From Streptomyces sp. NBC_01476 (GTDB lineage: Bacteria > Actinomycetota > Actinomycetes > Streptomycetales > Streptomycetaceae), in contig NZ_CP109446.1 in assembly GCF_036227265.1 (NCBI RefSeq), forward strand, positions 2,183,501 through 2,247,500: a stretch of DNA of 64,000 bases, read 5' to 3'. Below the pieces are notes generated by a model. That model made no database searches and was not told the DNA's origin. It worked only from the letters and a program-made list of their open reading frames with translations. Position 1 is the first letter of the stretch, and each line of letters begins with the position of its first letter. The translations under genes and the position numbers were made by a program. Shown piece after piece: positions 35,541 through 44,233 of this stretch.

Positions 35541-35906
35541 TCAGGTGACCTGGGTTTCTTCGTTGTTCTCGCGCTCCGCAAGGAACTCGTCGAGTAGTTG
35601 GAAGAGAACCTCGATCGCGCTGGCTTCGTCCTCGGGCGGCAGGTCCCAGGGGTTGTCCCAGCCGTCGGGAAGGGCGATGTGCAGGACCTGACCGGGCCAT
35701 GCGTGGTTGCAGCCCTGTCCTCGCCGGGCAACAAGCCACTCGCGCCATCCCGTCAGCCCTGGAGACCGGTGCCGGGCCGCGTTCTGGTCGTATCCGGTGA
35801 GGAACGCGGTCAGCGCGTGGAAGGAAGGTCGGCCGACGAACATCCCGGGCCGCTTGCCGACGTTGGAGAAGTACTCGCGTTCGCTCATTTCGATCAGACT
35901 GGTCAT
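35541..35906 (-). CDS. Hypothetical cargo protein, immunity-like
   Basis: A 121-residue soluble protein. FSNVGKRPGMFVGRPSFHAL near the N-terminus and GWREWLVARRG further on match a Streptomyces family seen in polymorphic-toxin immunity neighbourhoods. The RPGMFVG resembles the GyrB RPGMYVG motif only superficially; there is no ATPase domain. I chose the ATG at 35906 (family start SLIEMSEREYF); the frame is open 31 codons further upstream. It is acidic at its C-terminus, which is usual for immunity proteins. Confidence 0.65.
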   Translation of the reverse strand: MTSLIEMSEREYFSNVGKRPGMFVGRPSFHALTAFLTGYDQNAARHRSPGLTGWREWLVARRGQGCNHAWPGQVLHIALPDGWDNPWDLPPEDEASAIEVLFQLLDEFLAERENNEETQVT

Positions 35907-35967
35907 GAGTCCGTTCTCTCGCGGATCGGGGTCGCGGTCTCGCGGACCTGTTGGGGCGGCGACGGGG

Positions 35968-36420
35968 TCAGGGACAGATCCAGCAGTAGAGACGGGCATT
36001 TCGGGCGACCGCTCGGCCGGCGAGTTCGGACAGCTGTTCCAGGAAGCTGGCGAGATTCTCTGGATCAGCCGGGTAGTAGAAGACGCCCTCGGTGCTCGAC
36101 CAGCTGGAGGCGATTGAGCGCGAGGACGTGGCTTCGCAGGTCGCGAGCGCGTCCCGGAAGGCGTCCGTCAGCGACACGACCACCAGTTCGCCGTCCCCCA
36201 GCATCCCGATGAGGCTGCCGTGTCGGGGGTCGGACTGGACATCGGCGGCGGATCGTCCTGTCATGAGGGCCTCGGCGGGGGTCAGCTCCGCCACTGGATC
36301 GATGCCCTTGATCACCAGTTGGTCATAGCCGGTCCCGCTGGGCTCACCGTCGTCTCGGACGACGGCTCGAACAGCGTCGTCGTCATCAGCGGCGGCGAAG
36401 TAGCCGTAGAGAACGCCCAT
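35968..36420 (-). CDS. Hypothetical cargo protein, immunity-like (MGVLYGYF type)
   Basis: A 150-residue acidic soluble protein beginning MGVLYGYFAAADDDDAV, with central VIKGIDPVAELTPAEALMTG. The opening and the all-soluble, acidic composition recall DUF1877/immunity-type proteins of Streptomyces. Its 3' end overlaps the upstream extension of the next cargo frame but not that gene's likely start. It is the first of the three cargo genes. The function is not proven. Confidence 0.65.
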   Translation of the reverse strand: MGVLYGYFAAADDDDAVRAVVRDDGEPSGTGYDQLVIKGIDPVAELTPAEALMTGRSAADVQSDPRHGSLIGMLGDGELVVVSLTDAFRDALATCEATSSRSIASSWSSTEGVFYYPADPENLASFLEQLSELAGRAVARNARLYCWICP

Positions 36421-36471
36421 GGGCAGATCATCGCATCCGCTGCTGACGGCGCCGCAGGTCGGGACGGTTGC

Positions 36472-36933
36472 CTAACTGCAGGATCCGATCGTCGTGGTTC
36501 GGGCTGCTGGGAGGCGTGTCACGCCGCTGATCGTCGCCGCCGACCTGCGGAGGTGGAGGATCTCGTCGTGCTGGGCGGCGAGCCGGGCCAGGGCCTGAGT
36601 GCGGAACTCGCCGAACTCTTCGTTGGTCTCTTCCGCAGTGGCCAGCCGCGTCTTGAGCGCGGAGACCTCAGCTTTGAGCCGGGCGATCTGAGCCTCGCGC
36701 GGATCGGGGATCTCCCCCGCCTGCTGAAGGGCCTGCAGGCGGCGTTCGAGCTCGACGCGGAGGTGAGCGTAGGGGCGGCTTCCGTAGAACGCGGTGCGGT
36801 CGACGGCCGCTTCGCGGGCGAGGGTCTTGACGTCGCATTTTCCGCCGGGCGGGATCTCTCCGCGTAGGAGCCGGTCCATGGCGGCCCGGATGCGGTTCTC
36901 GTTCTCGGCCCGCTGGGCTGCGGAGATTCTCAT
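36472..36933 (-). CDS. Small coiled-coil transposon protein (DUF6262/TnpC-like)
   Basis: A 153-residue protein with an N-terminal HTH-like half (REAAVDRTAFYGSRPYAHLR) and a coiled coil at about residues 75-130 (AQIARLKAEVSALKTRLATA). The start overlaps the stop of the third recombinase as ATGA. Proteins of this size and layout follow the recombinase genes in Tn554 (TnpC) and related actinobacterial elements, where they affect transposition frequency and orientation. Confidence 0.78.
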   Translation of the reverse strand: MRISAAQRAENENRIRAAMDRLLRGEIPPGGKCDVKTLAREAAVDRTAFYGSRPYAHLRVELERRLQALQQAGEIPDPREAQIARLKAEVSALKTRLATAEETNEEFGEFRTQALARLAAQHDEILHLRRSAATISGVTRLPAARTTTIGSCS

Positions 36934-39128
36934 GCGGATTCCCTGTTCACGATGTTGGCGCTGTCGATCTCGGTGACGACCCGGAGAGCGCGGTCGTAGT
37001 CGGCTTGGAGCCGGGCGCGTTCGGTCTTTCGGGTGGTGCCGAGCTGGCCGAGGAAGGTCTCGGTGCGTCCGGCGTGCTCGGCCCAGACGGGCCGGTGGCA
37101 GGGGTGATGGGTGGCCTGCGGGCAGCGGGCGGAGTCACACATCCCGACCAGTGGACGGTCGGCTGTCGGGGTGCCGGCCAGCTTGAGGCAGAGCGCTCGG
37201 GAGGGGTCGGTGAACCAGCAGTAGTTCGCGGGTCCGAGGTGAAGGACCTTGGCCCGTTTGGTCAGCAGGTTGAGCACGTCGCGGTCACCGCGTTGCGTCT
37301 TGGGCGCGGTTGCTGCCTCTGGGTCGAGTTTCCCGTCGATGCTGGCGAAGAACTCGGTGAGGCTCCGTGCGCCGGGGCCGGCGGGCAGGATGCCCTGCTG
37401 GTAGTTCCGGAACTCTTGCAGGACCAGGTCCAGGTCTCGGTCGCTCTCGTGCTTGTTGACCTCGGACAGCAGCTCGGCCTGAGCCCCGCCTGGACGGGAG
37501 GCATACCCTTCTGTCGTGGCCACTGCGATGTGTTTCAGGTGGATTTTGGTGGCCAGCACGCCGCCCGGCCGGTAGGCCATTTCCAGGGCCAGTGTGCGAC
37601 GCAGTCGCCTCGGATTGACTTGCCCTTCCGGGATCGGGGCGAGCCCGAGACGGTGCCCTGCCGGGGAGTTGACCCAGTTGCGGAACCACTTGTAGCGAAC
37701 GGAGAAGGCGAACCGCCCGAAGAGAAGTGCGCCCTCGTGGCGGTCGTCGTGGAGGTCTTCGGCGAGTTCGACGGCGCGATAGACGGGCTCGATGACGACC
37801 CATTCGTCGTCGGTGCCGCCCAGCGGCTGCCCCTTGATGACCTTGCTGGCGAGCCGGTAGCGGGTGAGCCCGGGGACGGGTTCCTCGACCGGCAGTCGGC
37901 AGCCGATGCGAAGCTCCATCAGCTCGCTCGCGCGCATGCCGGAGGCGGTGGCCAGCACGATCATCGCGGCGGTGCGGACGACGCCGACCAGTGCGACGGC
38001 CTGGAGGCGGTGCAGAGGCAAGGTCCAGGGCAATACCGACGAGGTGTCCGCCGCAGTGATCTCGGCGGCGTCGCGGGCGAAGACCTCCTTGATCCCCACC
38101 GAGGTGACCGCGGCCTCCAGCGACCCGCGCAGGCGGTCCATCCATTTGGCCTCGAACTGGGTGACCCCGGCCTGGCGGGCCAGAACGCCCGTGGCCAATG
38201 TCAGGAGAGGGTCGTCAGCCGCCCAGCCACCAGCGAGCCGGTCGGCGACGTGGTGGTCGGCGAGCATCGGCAGGGGTGTGCACGTATCCGTGTACTCGTT
38301 CAGCAGCTCGGTGAACTCGGCCGCCGGGGCGACGTGGACCGCACGGAGCCCTCGCGCTTTGCGGGCGGAGAGCTTGTCGGCTTCCCGGATCTGCTGGACG
38401 AGTTCAACCGCGTGCGGCCCCAGGGAGGAGACCAGGAACAGGGCGGCGGCGAGCATCGGCTGCAGGACCGTGTCGTCGACGGGCTGGGTCTTGTTCTCGG
38501 TCCGGCCGCTGGGCATCTCGGCGATCGCGGAGGCGGTGGCCCCGCCCCAGGGCCGCAGATCGGCCGGGACACTGTCCGCGGTGAACAGTTCGCGGTAGTT
38601 GACCAGGTCGACGACGACCTGCGCGGCCGCTCGCCGGGTTCCCGGGCTCTGTTCGCCGACGACCGCGCCGTCTTCGTCGAGGACATAGCGCCGGTGAGCC
38701 ATGTAGGCGTCGCAGACACGGGTGTCGATCTGCGCGAGGCTTGACACCCCGGCCTCGGACAGCCACCGGCAGAACCGGGTGAGCTCGTCCAGGCGGCCCG
38801 CGCAACTGGTCAGGTGCAGGGCAGTGCGATGGGCCCGGGGCAGCGGAGCGACAGCCGGGTGCCGCGGGGCGAGCATGGCCAGGACCAGTTCCTTGCCGAC
38901 CAGCCGCCACCGCTCGTCGGTGATCTCGGCGAAGTCGAAGCGGCGCGTGCAGAGGGCGAGCTGGACGGGCAGGCCGACGACGTCGGTGAAGTCCCAGACG
39001 TCGTCCTCGAACATCGGACGGACAGTGCCATCGGGGAGCGTGAGCCCGGCTTCGAGGCAGACGTCGGTGCCAGCGAAGACCGCGGACCGGCCGTCGAAGG
39101 CGGGGGCAGTGGCGAGGGCGGTGGTCAT
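36930..39128 (-). CDS. Tyrosine recombinase, third of trio (TnpB-like, with Cys-rich C-terminus)
   Basis: A 732-residue protein. The catalytic domain lies at about residues 300-570: the first Arg is in LATASGMRASELMELRIGC, the second Arg region in RLRRTLALEMAYRPGG, and the tyrosine in HIAVATTEGYASRPGG. The C-terminal 140 residues hold Cys/His pairs (YCWFTDPSRALCLK and CDSARCPQATHHPCHRPVW) that suggest a zinc-binding module. The gene overlaps both neighbours by four bases as ATGA, so the recombinases should be made in fixed ratio. Confidence 0.88.
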   Translation of the reverse strand: MTTALATAPAFDGRSAVFAGTDVCLEAGLTLPDGTVRPMFEDDVWDFTDVVGLPVQLALCTRRFDFAEITDERWRLVGKELVLAMLAPRHPAVAPLPRAHRTALHLTSCAGRLDELTRFCRWLSEAGVSSLAQIDTRVCDAYMAHRRYVLDEDGAVVGEQSPGTRRAAAQVVVDLVNYRELFTADSVPADLRPWGGATASAIAEMPSGRTENKTQPVDDTVLQPMLAAALFLVSSLGPHAVELVQQIREADKLSARKARGLRAVHVAPAAEFTELLNEYTDTCTPLPMLADHHVADRLAGGWAADDPLLTLATGVLARQAGVTQFEAKWMDRLRGSLEAAVTSVGIKEVFARDAAEITAADTSSVLPWTLPLHRLQAVALVGVVRTAAMIVLATASGMRASELMELRIGCRLPVEEPVPGLTRYRLASKVIKGQPLGGTDDEWVVIEPVYRAVELAEDLHDDRHEGALLFGRFAFSVRYKWFRNWVNSPAGHRLGLAPIPEGQVNPRRLRRTLALEMAYRPGGVLATKIHLKHIAVATTEGYASRPGGAQAELLSEVNKHESDRDLDLVLQEFRNYQQGILPAGPGARSLTEFFASIDGKLDPEAATAPKTQRGDRDVLNLLTKRAKVLHLGPANYCWFTDPSRALCLKLAGTPTADRPLVGMCDSARCPQATHHPCHRPVWAEHAGRTETFLGQLGTTRKTERARLQADYDRALRVVTEIDSANIVNRESA

Positions 39129-40840
39129 GCAGTCATCTCCTCGGGCCGCAGGGGAAGTTCGTTGTCCTGGTCCTCGACCTGGTGGGCCGCTGCAGCCAGG
39201 ACGGCGGGGTCGAAGCGGTCCAGGACCTGTTGGACGCGGGTGGTGTAGGGGCCGAAGACGGCCATGAAGTGGGCGGCGGGCATCTGCTGCCACTGCCGAG
39301 AGAAGAACGCCTTGAGCCGCAGCAGGTTGCCCGCGTGCCGGGGCGCGAAGACGGCCAGCGGGCAGAGCAGGCAGACCCAGGGCCGGGCCGGGCAGGGCTT
39401 CCCTTTCGGGCCGTGCAGCCCGGACAGCTGGTCCCCGCAGGCGGCGGTGAACACGTCGCGCTGTCCGCCGACGAGCTCGGCGATCACCGCATCATCCAGG
39501 TCCAGCTCGGCCACCAGCTGTGGGTAGCCGTCCGCCAAAGCGGCCGCGTCCTCCTCGGTGATCACGGTCGGTGGGTGGGCCCGGCGGAGCATGTCGTGCT
39601 GGGCGTCCTCGATGACCGTCTCGACAGCGTGCCGCTGGGCCGGAGTGGTCGCGGTGAGGTAGTGATCGCCCTCGACATCCGGGCTGTGGTTCGGGTCGAT
39701 CGTCGCCCGCCCGCTGCCCGTCCAGGACGTCTTGTCCCGCATGGCCTCGTGGGTGGTGCGGATCCGTGAACGGTGGATCTTGAGCGGCTTCCCGTCGTTC
39801 CCGACGACCGCATGGCGAAGCGCCCACCGCTGGACGGCGACCCGGTCGATCCGGCGGACGCGGCCAGATCCGCCGGCCCGGCTGACTCCCACCCAGAGTC
39901 TGCGGCGTTCCTCCGGTGGCACGAAGGTCCGCAGCAGCGCGGAGTGGGCGAGCCACTGCTCCAGCAGCCAGACCGCCCGGCGGGGCAGGTTCAGGCTCTC
40001 GGCCGCGGTGCGGCGCTTGATGTAGGAGAGGAGGACCGTCGAGTCACCGGCCCAGTCGATGTCCCCGACCACCAGGTCGGCAATGCCGTCGGGGACGATG
40101 CCGGAGTAGATCCCGAACAGCAGCCTGTAGGCGATCAGCACGTCCAGGTGAGGGAAGACGGCCCAGGTCGCGTCGTGGAAGCCGCCGCGCTTGTGCACCA
40201 ACGCCGCCGAGACCCCCAGGTGCCGGCCGAACTCGCTGATGCTGACGGGCCCGACCCGGGCCAGCAGCCAGCGCAGATTGCCCGACTTCCAGCCGCCTTC
40301 AAGGGGGTGCTGTCCGCTGGCGGCATCCGCCAGCGCCCGGCGGTGGGCGTCGTACGAATCGTCGACCAGAGTGCGGCAGATCCTGGTCAGGCGCTGCCAC
40401 TCCTCCTCCGGATAGGGCGGCAACGGCTGCCGGTTGGGCTGGATGTTGAAGTGGCGCCCGGCAGCGAGGTCCAGCACTCCGTCTCCGAGCGTGCCGCCGC
40501 TCTGCGCGTAGCCCTCCAGCAGGCTGCGGGTCATGGCCTCCAACCTCGACGGGCTGGACATCCAGAACCCGGCCAGCTGCCCCCGCCGCAGCTGACCGGC
40601 ACCGCCGGCGAAGCCCTGAGCGGCCAGGGTGCGGACCATGCTCCGCAGCGACTGGATGTAGAAGTTGACGGTGCCCTCCGCGTCCACGGTGCCGTGCGGA
40701 TGGATCAGGCCCACAAGACCGAGGGCCAGATCCCGGGCCAATTGGGGATTGGGAAGTCCGTGCAGGCTGTAGTCCGAGCGGCTGCCGTCGCTGAACACGC
40801 AGGTCAGGCCGAGGGGCTCGTCGATCAGCATGGTGGGCAT
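39125..40840 (-). CDS. Tyrosine recombinase, second of trio
   Basis: A 571-residue protein of the tyrosine recombinase type. Recognisable parts are the catalytic-domain strands around YIKRRTAAESLNLPRRAVW and the segment HRSRIRTTHEAMRDKTSW, with a candidate tyrosine in DVEGDHYLTATTPAQ. The C-terminus is Cys-rich (CGDQLSGLHGPKGKPCPARP, then CLLCPLAVF). The start shares a base with the previous stop as TGATG; its own stop overlaps the third recombinase as ATGA. Catalytic residues are less clear than in the other two, as is usual in trio elements. Confidence 0.85.
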   Translation of the reverse strand: MPTMLIDEPLGLTCVFSDGSRSDYSLHGLPNPQLARDLALGLVGLIHPHGTVDAEGTVNFYIQSLRSMVRTLAAQGFAGGAGQLRRGQLAGFWMSSPSRLEAMTRSLLEGYAQSGGTLGDGVLDLAAGRHFNIQPNRQPLPPYPEEEWQRLTRICRTLVDDSYDAHRRALADAASGQHPLEGGWKSGNLRWLLARVGPVSISEFGRHLGVSAALVHKRGGFHDATWAVFPHLDVLIAYRLLFGIYSGIVPDGIADLVVGDIDWAGDSTVLLSYIKRRTAAESLNLPRRAVWLLEQWLAHSALLRTFVPPEERRRLWVGVSRAGGSGRVRRIDRVAVQRWALRHAVVGNDGKPLKIHRSRIRTTHEAMRDKTSWTGSGRATIDPNHSPDVEGDHYLTATTPAQRHAVETVIEDAQHDMLRRAHPPTVITEEDAAALADGYPQLVAELDLDDAVIAELVGGQRDVFTAACGDQLSGLHGPKGKPCPARPWVCLLCPLAVFAPRHAGNLLRLKAFFSRQWQQMPAAHFMAVFGPYTTRVQQVLDRFDPAVLAAAAHQVEDQDNELPLRPEEMTA

Positions 40841-42312
40841 CAGAGGCCACCGTCCTCGGTCTCGTCGTCGAACTCGGCAGCAGCCTCCCGCTCGGCGGCC
40901 GCATCCTCGGTCAGCCCGGCCACGGCCCTGGCCCCCTCGTATGCCTCCCGGTAGATGCGGGTCGTGTCCAGGCGGCGGAGGTACTTTCCCGTGGTCAGGA
41001 CCGTGGAGTGGCCAAGAAGATCACGAAGCACCAGCAGCGGGTCCGCCTTGCTCAGGTAGAAGACCAGAGCGGCGTCGGCATCGGTGTCCCGCACGAGCTT
41101 CGCGGCCTGCCGGTAGTGCCCGGTGACCAGGTATTCCAAGGTCCTCATCGAGAAGGTGTGGCGACATCGGTGGGGCCAGACGTGCGGGAACCGGGGCTCG
41201 AAGCGGGCCCGGATCCGGTCGGATGTGCGCTCGAAGACCGTGGCCCAGGCGGTGAACGGGCCGCCTCCGTTCTTCACCGCCAGCAGGCACGACCCGCCTT
41301 CCGGGGCGATCAGGCGACGGCGCTCGGCCGGGGTCAGCGACTCCCAGGAACGGCGGACTCCGTTGATCAGCCCTCCCCGGGCGTCCGGCTCGGTCACCAT
41401 CAACGGCTCGCCCCACCGCCTTGGCGGCCGCCAGTCCGAGCCCTCCGTCGTGGCGGCCCGGTCCAGCTCCAGGTAGTCGTGCAGCCCGGCCAGTGCCTCG
41501 TAGGAGGTCCACGTGGTGCGGAACTTCCTGCCCTTGGTGATCCCGGCCGGCACCGGGAACGGGATAGGGACAGCGGTCGGCTCCGGCGGCAGCGCGGGGA
41601 TCTCCCAAGGCAGCAGGTAGGTGAACTCCTGCAGCCTCATCCCGGTGGCCAGCGCGTGATCCCCGACCGCCGAGTTGCGGGTCAGCTCCCGCCCATGGAA
41701 CCCGGTGTCCTGCGAACCGTCCGGTGCCAGTCCCCGCAGCCCCTTGCGGAACAGCTCGGTGAAGTCCGGCTCCAGGTACTTGATCGTCACGTGCGGCTTC
41801 GGAGTGCGGCGGACCGCCAGGTTGACCTTCACCTCCCGTCCGGTTCCTGCGAACAGGGCCCGCGCGGACCGGTAGGTGAACGGCTCGGCTGTCGCGTACT
41901 CCTCGTTGATCGCCCACCGGTAGAACAGCGACAGGATGCTCATGTGCTGGCCCCAGGTCGTCGCCGCGAATCGGGCCTTCAATGGCCCCGCCGCCCGATG
42001 CTCGGCGTACCGGCTCAGCCCCGCCTTCAACCGCTCCCGCGCGTCGAACAGCCCCACCCCGTGCTCGGCCAGGAACTCCATCCACTCCTTGACCGCACGG
42101 GCGTAGTTCCCCCACGAGCTCGGCGCGGGCGCCCCGCTTGCCGGGAGCTCACGTAACCACCGGTTCACCACCGCTGTCGGACGCGGCGCTGCCGGGCCGT
42201 CCTCGAAGCGCAGGTCGTCGTCGATCAGGACCGGCATCCCCTCGGGGATCAACGGTCGATGCTCGACATCCCAGGACTGCCAGCCCCGGGACGAGAAGAA
42301 CGTCAGGATCAT
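40840..42312 (-). CDS. Tyrosine recombinase, first of trio (TnpA-like)
   Basis: A 490-residue integrase. A SAM-like core-binding domain is at about residues 45-160 (SWGNYARAVKEWMEFLAEHG) and the catalytic domain follows, with Arg in ALATGMRLQEFTYLLPW, the HxxR box in WPHRCRHTFSMRTLEYL, and the late His and Tyr in LLGHSTVLTTGKYLRRLD. I place the start at the ATG at 42312; an in-frame ATG 15 codons earlier adds a hydrophobic stretch with no support. It is the first gene after the right terminal repeat. Confidence 0.88.
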   Translation of the reverse strand: MILTFFSSRGWQSWDVEHRPLIPEGMPVLIDDDLRFEDGPAAPRPTAVVNRWLRELPASGAPAPSSWGNYARAVKEWMEFLAEHGVGLFDARERLKAGLSRYAEHRAAGPLKARFAATTWGQHMSILSLFYRWAINEEYATAEPFTYRSARALFAGTGREVKVNLAVRRTPKPHVTIKYLEPDFTELFRKGLRGLAPDGSQDTGFHGRELTRNSAVGDHALATGMRLQEFTYLLPWEIPALPPEPTAVPIPFPVPAGITKGRKFRTTWTSYEALAGLHDYLELDRAATTEGSDWRPPRRWGEPLMVTEPDARGGLINGVRRSWESLTPAERRRLIAPEGGSCLLAVKNGGGPFTAWATVFERTSDRIRARFEPRFPHVWPHRCRHTFSMRTLEYLVTGHYRQAAKLVRDTDADAALVFYLSKADPLLVLRDLLGHSTVLTTGKYLRRLDTTRIYREAYEGARAVAGLTEDAAAEREAAAEFDDETEDGGL

Positions 42313-42402
42313 GAGCGCTGACCCTACGAACAGCACACAGCGCGAAGCAAAGCCCAAACGGCAAGGCCACCGGCCTACTTGGAGAGAATCGCTACACGCA
42401 AA

Positions 42403-43503
42403 CTAAGCGGAGACAATGTGACGCAGGATGTGAAACCCATGCTCCCGGCTCGGCTCCCACACACGAGACGGCTTCTCGCCCGGCTGGCGCTTCGGCAGCG
42501 GCTGGATGACGCCCACCGCGGCGAGGGCCGGCTTCCACGCCTTCGTGTTCCAGGTGGTGCGGTTGATCGCGCCGCCCCGCCCGGTGTACACGAGCAAGGG
42601 GATGGTGACCGTTCGGCGGTTCTCGCGCAGAAGGTCGGGCTCTTCGGGGTCCAGCCACGGCAGGGTGACGTCGATTGGCTTGAACCGTTCCTGGTGGGTG
42701 AGCAGTCGCTTGGCGACCGCCGTCGGCAGCGGCACGTCTCGTTCTTTACCTCCCTTGGGCGGGCCGAAGTACAGGCGCGACTTGTACGTAAGGATCTGCC
42801 GCTCTACGTGCAGGTAGTCGCCATGCACGTCACGTGGACTGAAGCCGAACACCTCACCCTGGCGCAGTCCACATCCAACTCCGAGGTCCAGGGCGATCCG
42901 GTAACGCTCGGACAGCGCCACCCGCGCCCCGTCGACACGATCCTGTCCCCACGAGCGGGCTTTGCGCTCCGGCTTCTTCGGCGGCCTGATCGAAGTGTTG
43001 CCCTTGCACGGGTTGCGGTAGAGACGCTTGTCCTCAACTGCCGCCTGCATGACCGCCTTGAGGTACACCCAGGCCACGTACGCCGTGTTCGAAGCCACCG
43101 TCCTCTGGACGTCGGCCGACCACTTGCGCAGTTCCGCAACGCCGATGTCTCTGAGCGCCAGGTCTCCGAGATGCGGTAGCACCTGGCCCCAGATCCGGTA
43201 CCTCATGCTCTCCAATGTCTGGGCAGGATGCACCTGCGACGGCCACCAGTGCTTCTCGACGTACTCACGGAGGCTGATGACACCGTCCCGCACATCAATG
43301 AACTCCCCGCGACGGGCATCAGTCTGGGTCTCGGCGAGCCATGCCTTCGCGTCCGCAACTGTGTCGAACGAGCGGTCCCGGACCCCCGGTATCCCCTTCA
43401 CCCGGTAACGGGTGGACTTTCCCCAGAGCGCGGTGCGTTCACGCTTTCCGGTTTCCTTGTTCGGACGTTTCTTCAGCCAACGATCCTCTATGTAGCCCGC
43501 CAC
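42403..43503 (-). pseudogene. N-terminal fragment of the split tyrosine integrase
   Basis: A 366-codon frame: an AP2-like arm-binding start (RDRSFDTVADAKAWLAETQT), a core-binding domain, and a catalytic domain with the first Arg in DLGVGCGLRQGEVFGFSPRD, ending HGFHILRH, after which four codons from the transposon lead to a stop. The rest is at 34884-35054. The real start is a GTG at 43503, with GAGGAG six bases upstream; the ATG-type start at 43569 has none. Together with the excisionase gene upstream, this was the integration module of the island, and is now inactive unless the transposon excises. Confidence 0.92.
42407..42416 (-). repeat. Right terminal inverted repeat of the Tn554/RIT-like element
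   Basis: Read inward on the minus strand: TTGTCTCCGC, differing in one base from the left end. It is directly followed outward by TGTG, also present at the left junction. Confidence 0.7.
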
Positions 43504-43655
43504 ACCCAACTCCTCATCGACCGGGTACTTTTCAGTTCGCAGCAACCAGATGCCACAAACACAGGTCACGTCCCCGCCTTCGAACCGGAGAAAACATTGA
43601 ATGGAAACAATTCCTGGACCCGGCCTGTTGTTTTCGTAGGTCGCGAGACCGGGCG

Positions 43656-43919
43656 CTACGCTCGTCGTCGCACCCGATTTCGCAGGGGATTGAGAGCGGG
43701 GTTTGATCGCGAGTCGGCATCCTGTTGCTCAGCCAGCCACGCCTCAAGCAAGTCCCTTCGATACATGACCCGACCTCCGGGGCCCATTCGAAAACTGGGC
43801 GGCCCTTGCCGTCGGTGACGCCAGACATAGAGGGTGTTCTCGGAGATACCCATATATCTGGCAGCACTGCGGATGTTCAGGTACGCAGGTTCAACTTCCG
43901 GCTCCGACTGGCCACCCAC
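43656..43919 (-). CDS. Excisionase / MerR-type HTH protein
   Basis: An 87-residue DNA-binding protein: AYLNIRSAARYMGISENTLY is the winged HTH of excisionases, and GPPSFRMGPGGRVMYRRDLL completes the HTH_17 pattern. GAGGAGG lies seven bases before a GTG at 43919, which I prefer to the longer frame from 43955. It precedes the integrase gene in the same direction, the standard Xis-Int layout of actinobacterial integrative elements. Confidence 0.88.
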   Translation of the reverse strand: MGGQSEPEVEPAYLNIRSAARYMGISENTLYVWRHRRQGPPSFRMGPGGRVMYRRDLLEAWLAEQQDADSRSNPALNPLRNRVRRRA

Positions 43920-44233
43920 GACATTCCTCCTCGACGGTCCATCAAAATGGAGCACCCAGCCGCTCCTAGACGGCTCCGACGGGGCAACTGGTCACCTTCG
44001 CCAAATTGCACCGTTCTGCTGCCGAACAGTCGGCGCTGACAAATGCCATCATGGCGACAAACGCCGGTTTGCCTAACGGTGATTTCCGTGTTATCGAGGC
44101 GACCCACTCCCTTCGGGCCGTTGGTCACGAGCCGCGAAACTCTGCATCCGGCGCAGCCCCCGGGGGATACCCCGATGAGTTTCGTCAAATAAATCCGGCT
44201 GCGATGTGAGGGGATGGCGGGCAGTATGGCGGG
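43920..44233. other. Intergenic region holding the left 37-bp repeat
   Basis: No gene is supported here. It contains the left copy of the 37-bp inverted repeat and should hold the excisionase promoter. Confidence 0.5.
44060..44096 (+). repeat. 37-bp perfect inverted repeat, left copy
   Basis: AACGCCGGTTTGCCTAACGG then TGATTTCCGTGTTATCG. The exact reverse complement is at 48591-48627. An imperfect internal dyad (TAACGG...CCGTGTTA) is present. The copies bound about 4.57 kb, and flanking bases do not match, so no target duplication is visible. Confidence 0.9.

Larger units (their letters stand above)
35055..42416 (-). mobile_element. Tn554/RIT-like transposon (three tyrosine recombinases plus cargo) inserted in the integrase gene
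   Basis: A 7.36-kb insertion that splits the integrase gene at its RHTYAS box. It has imperfect terminal inverted repeats (TTGTGTCCGC at 35057 and TTGTCTCCGC read inward from 42416), and TGTG lies at both junctions (35051-35054 and 42417-42420). It carries three overlapping tyrosine-recombinase genes and a small coiled-coil gene, as in Tn554 and recombinase-in-trio elements, plus three small cargo genes at its left end. CCGTGTTGC occurs twice near the left end (35088 and 35146), possibly as subterminal recombinase sites. Confidence 0.88.

Noticed and set aside
35541..35906. Gyrase-like ATPase based on RPGMFVG
   Set aside because: The motif is isolated in a 121-residue protein with no GHKL fold residues.
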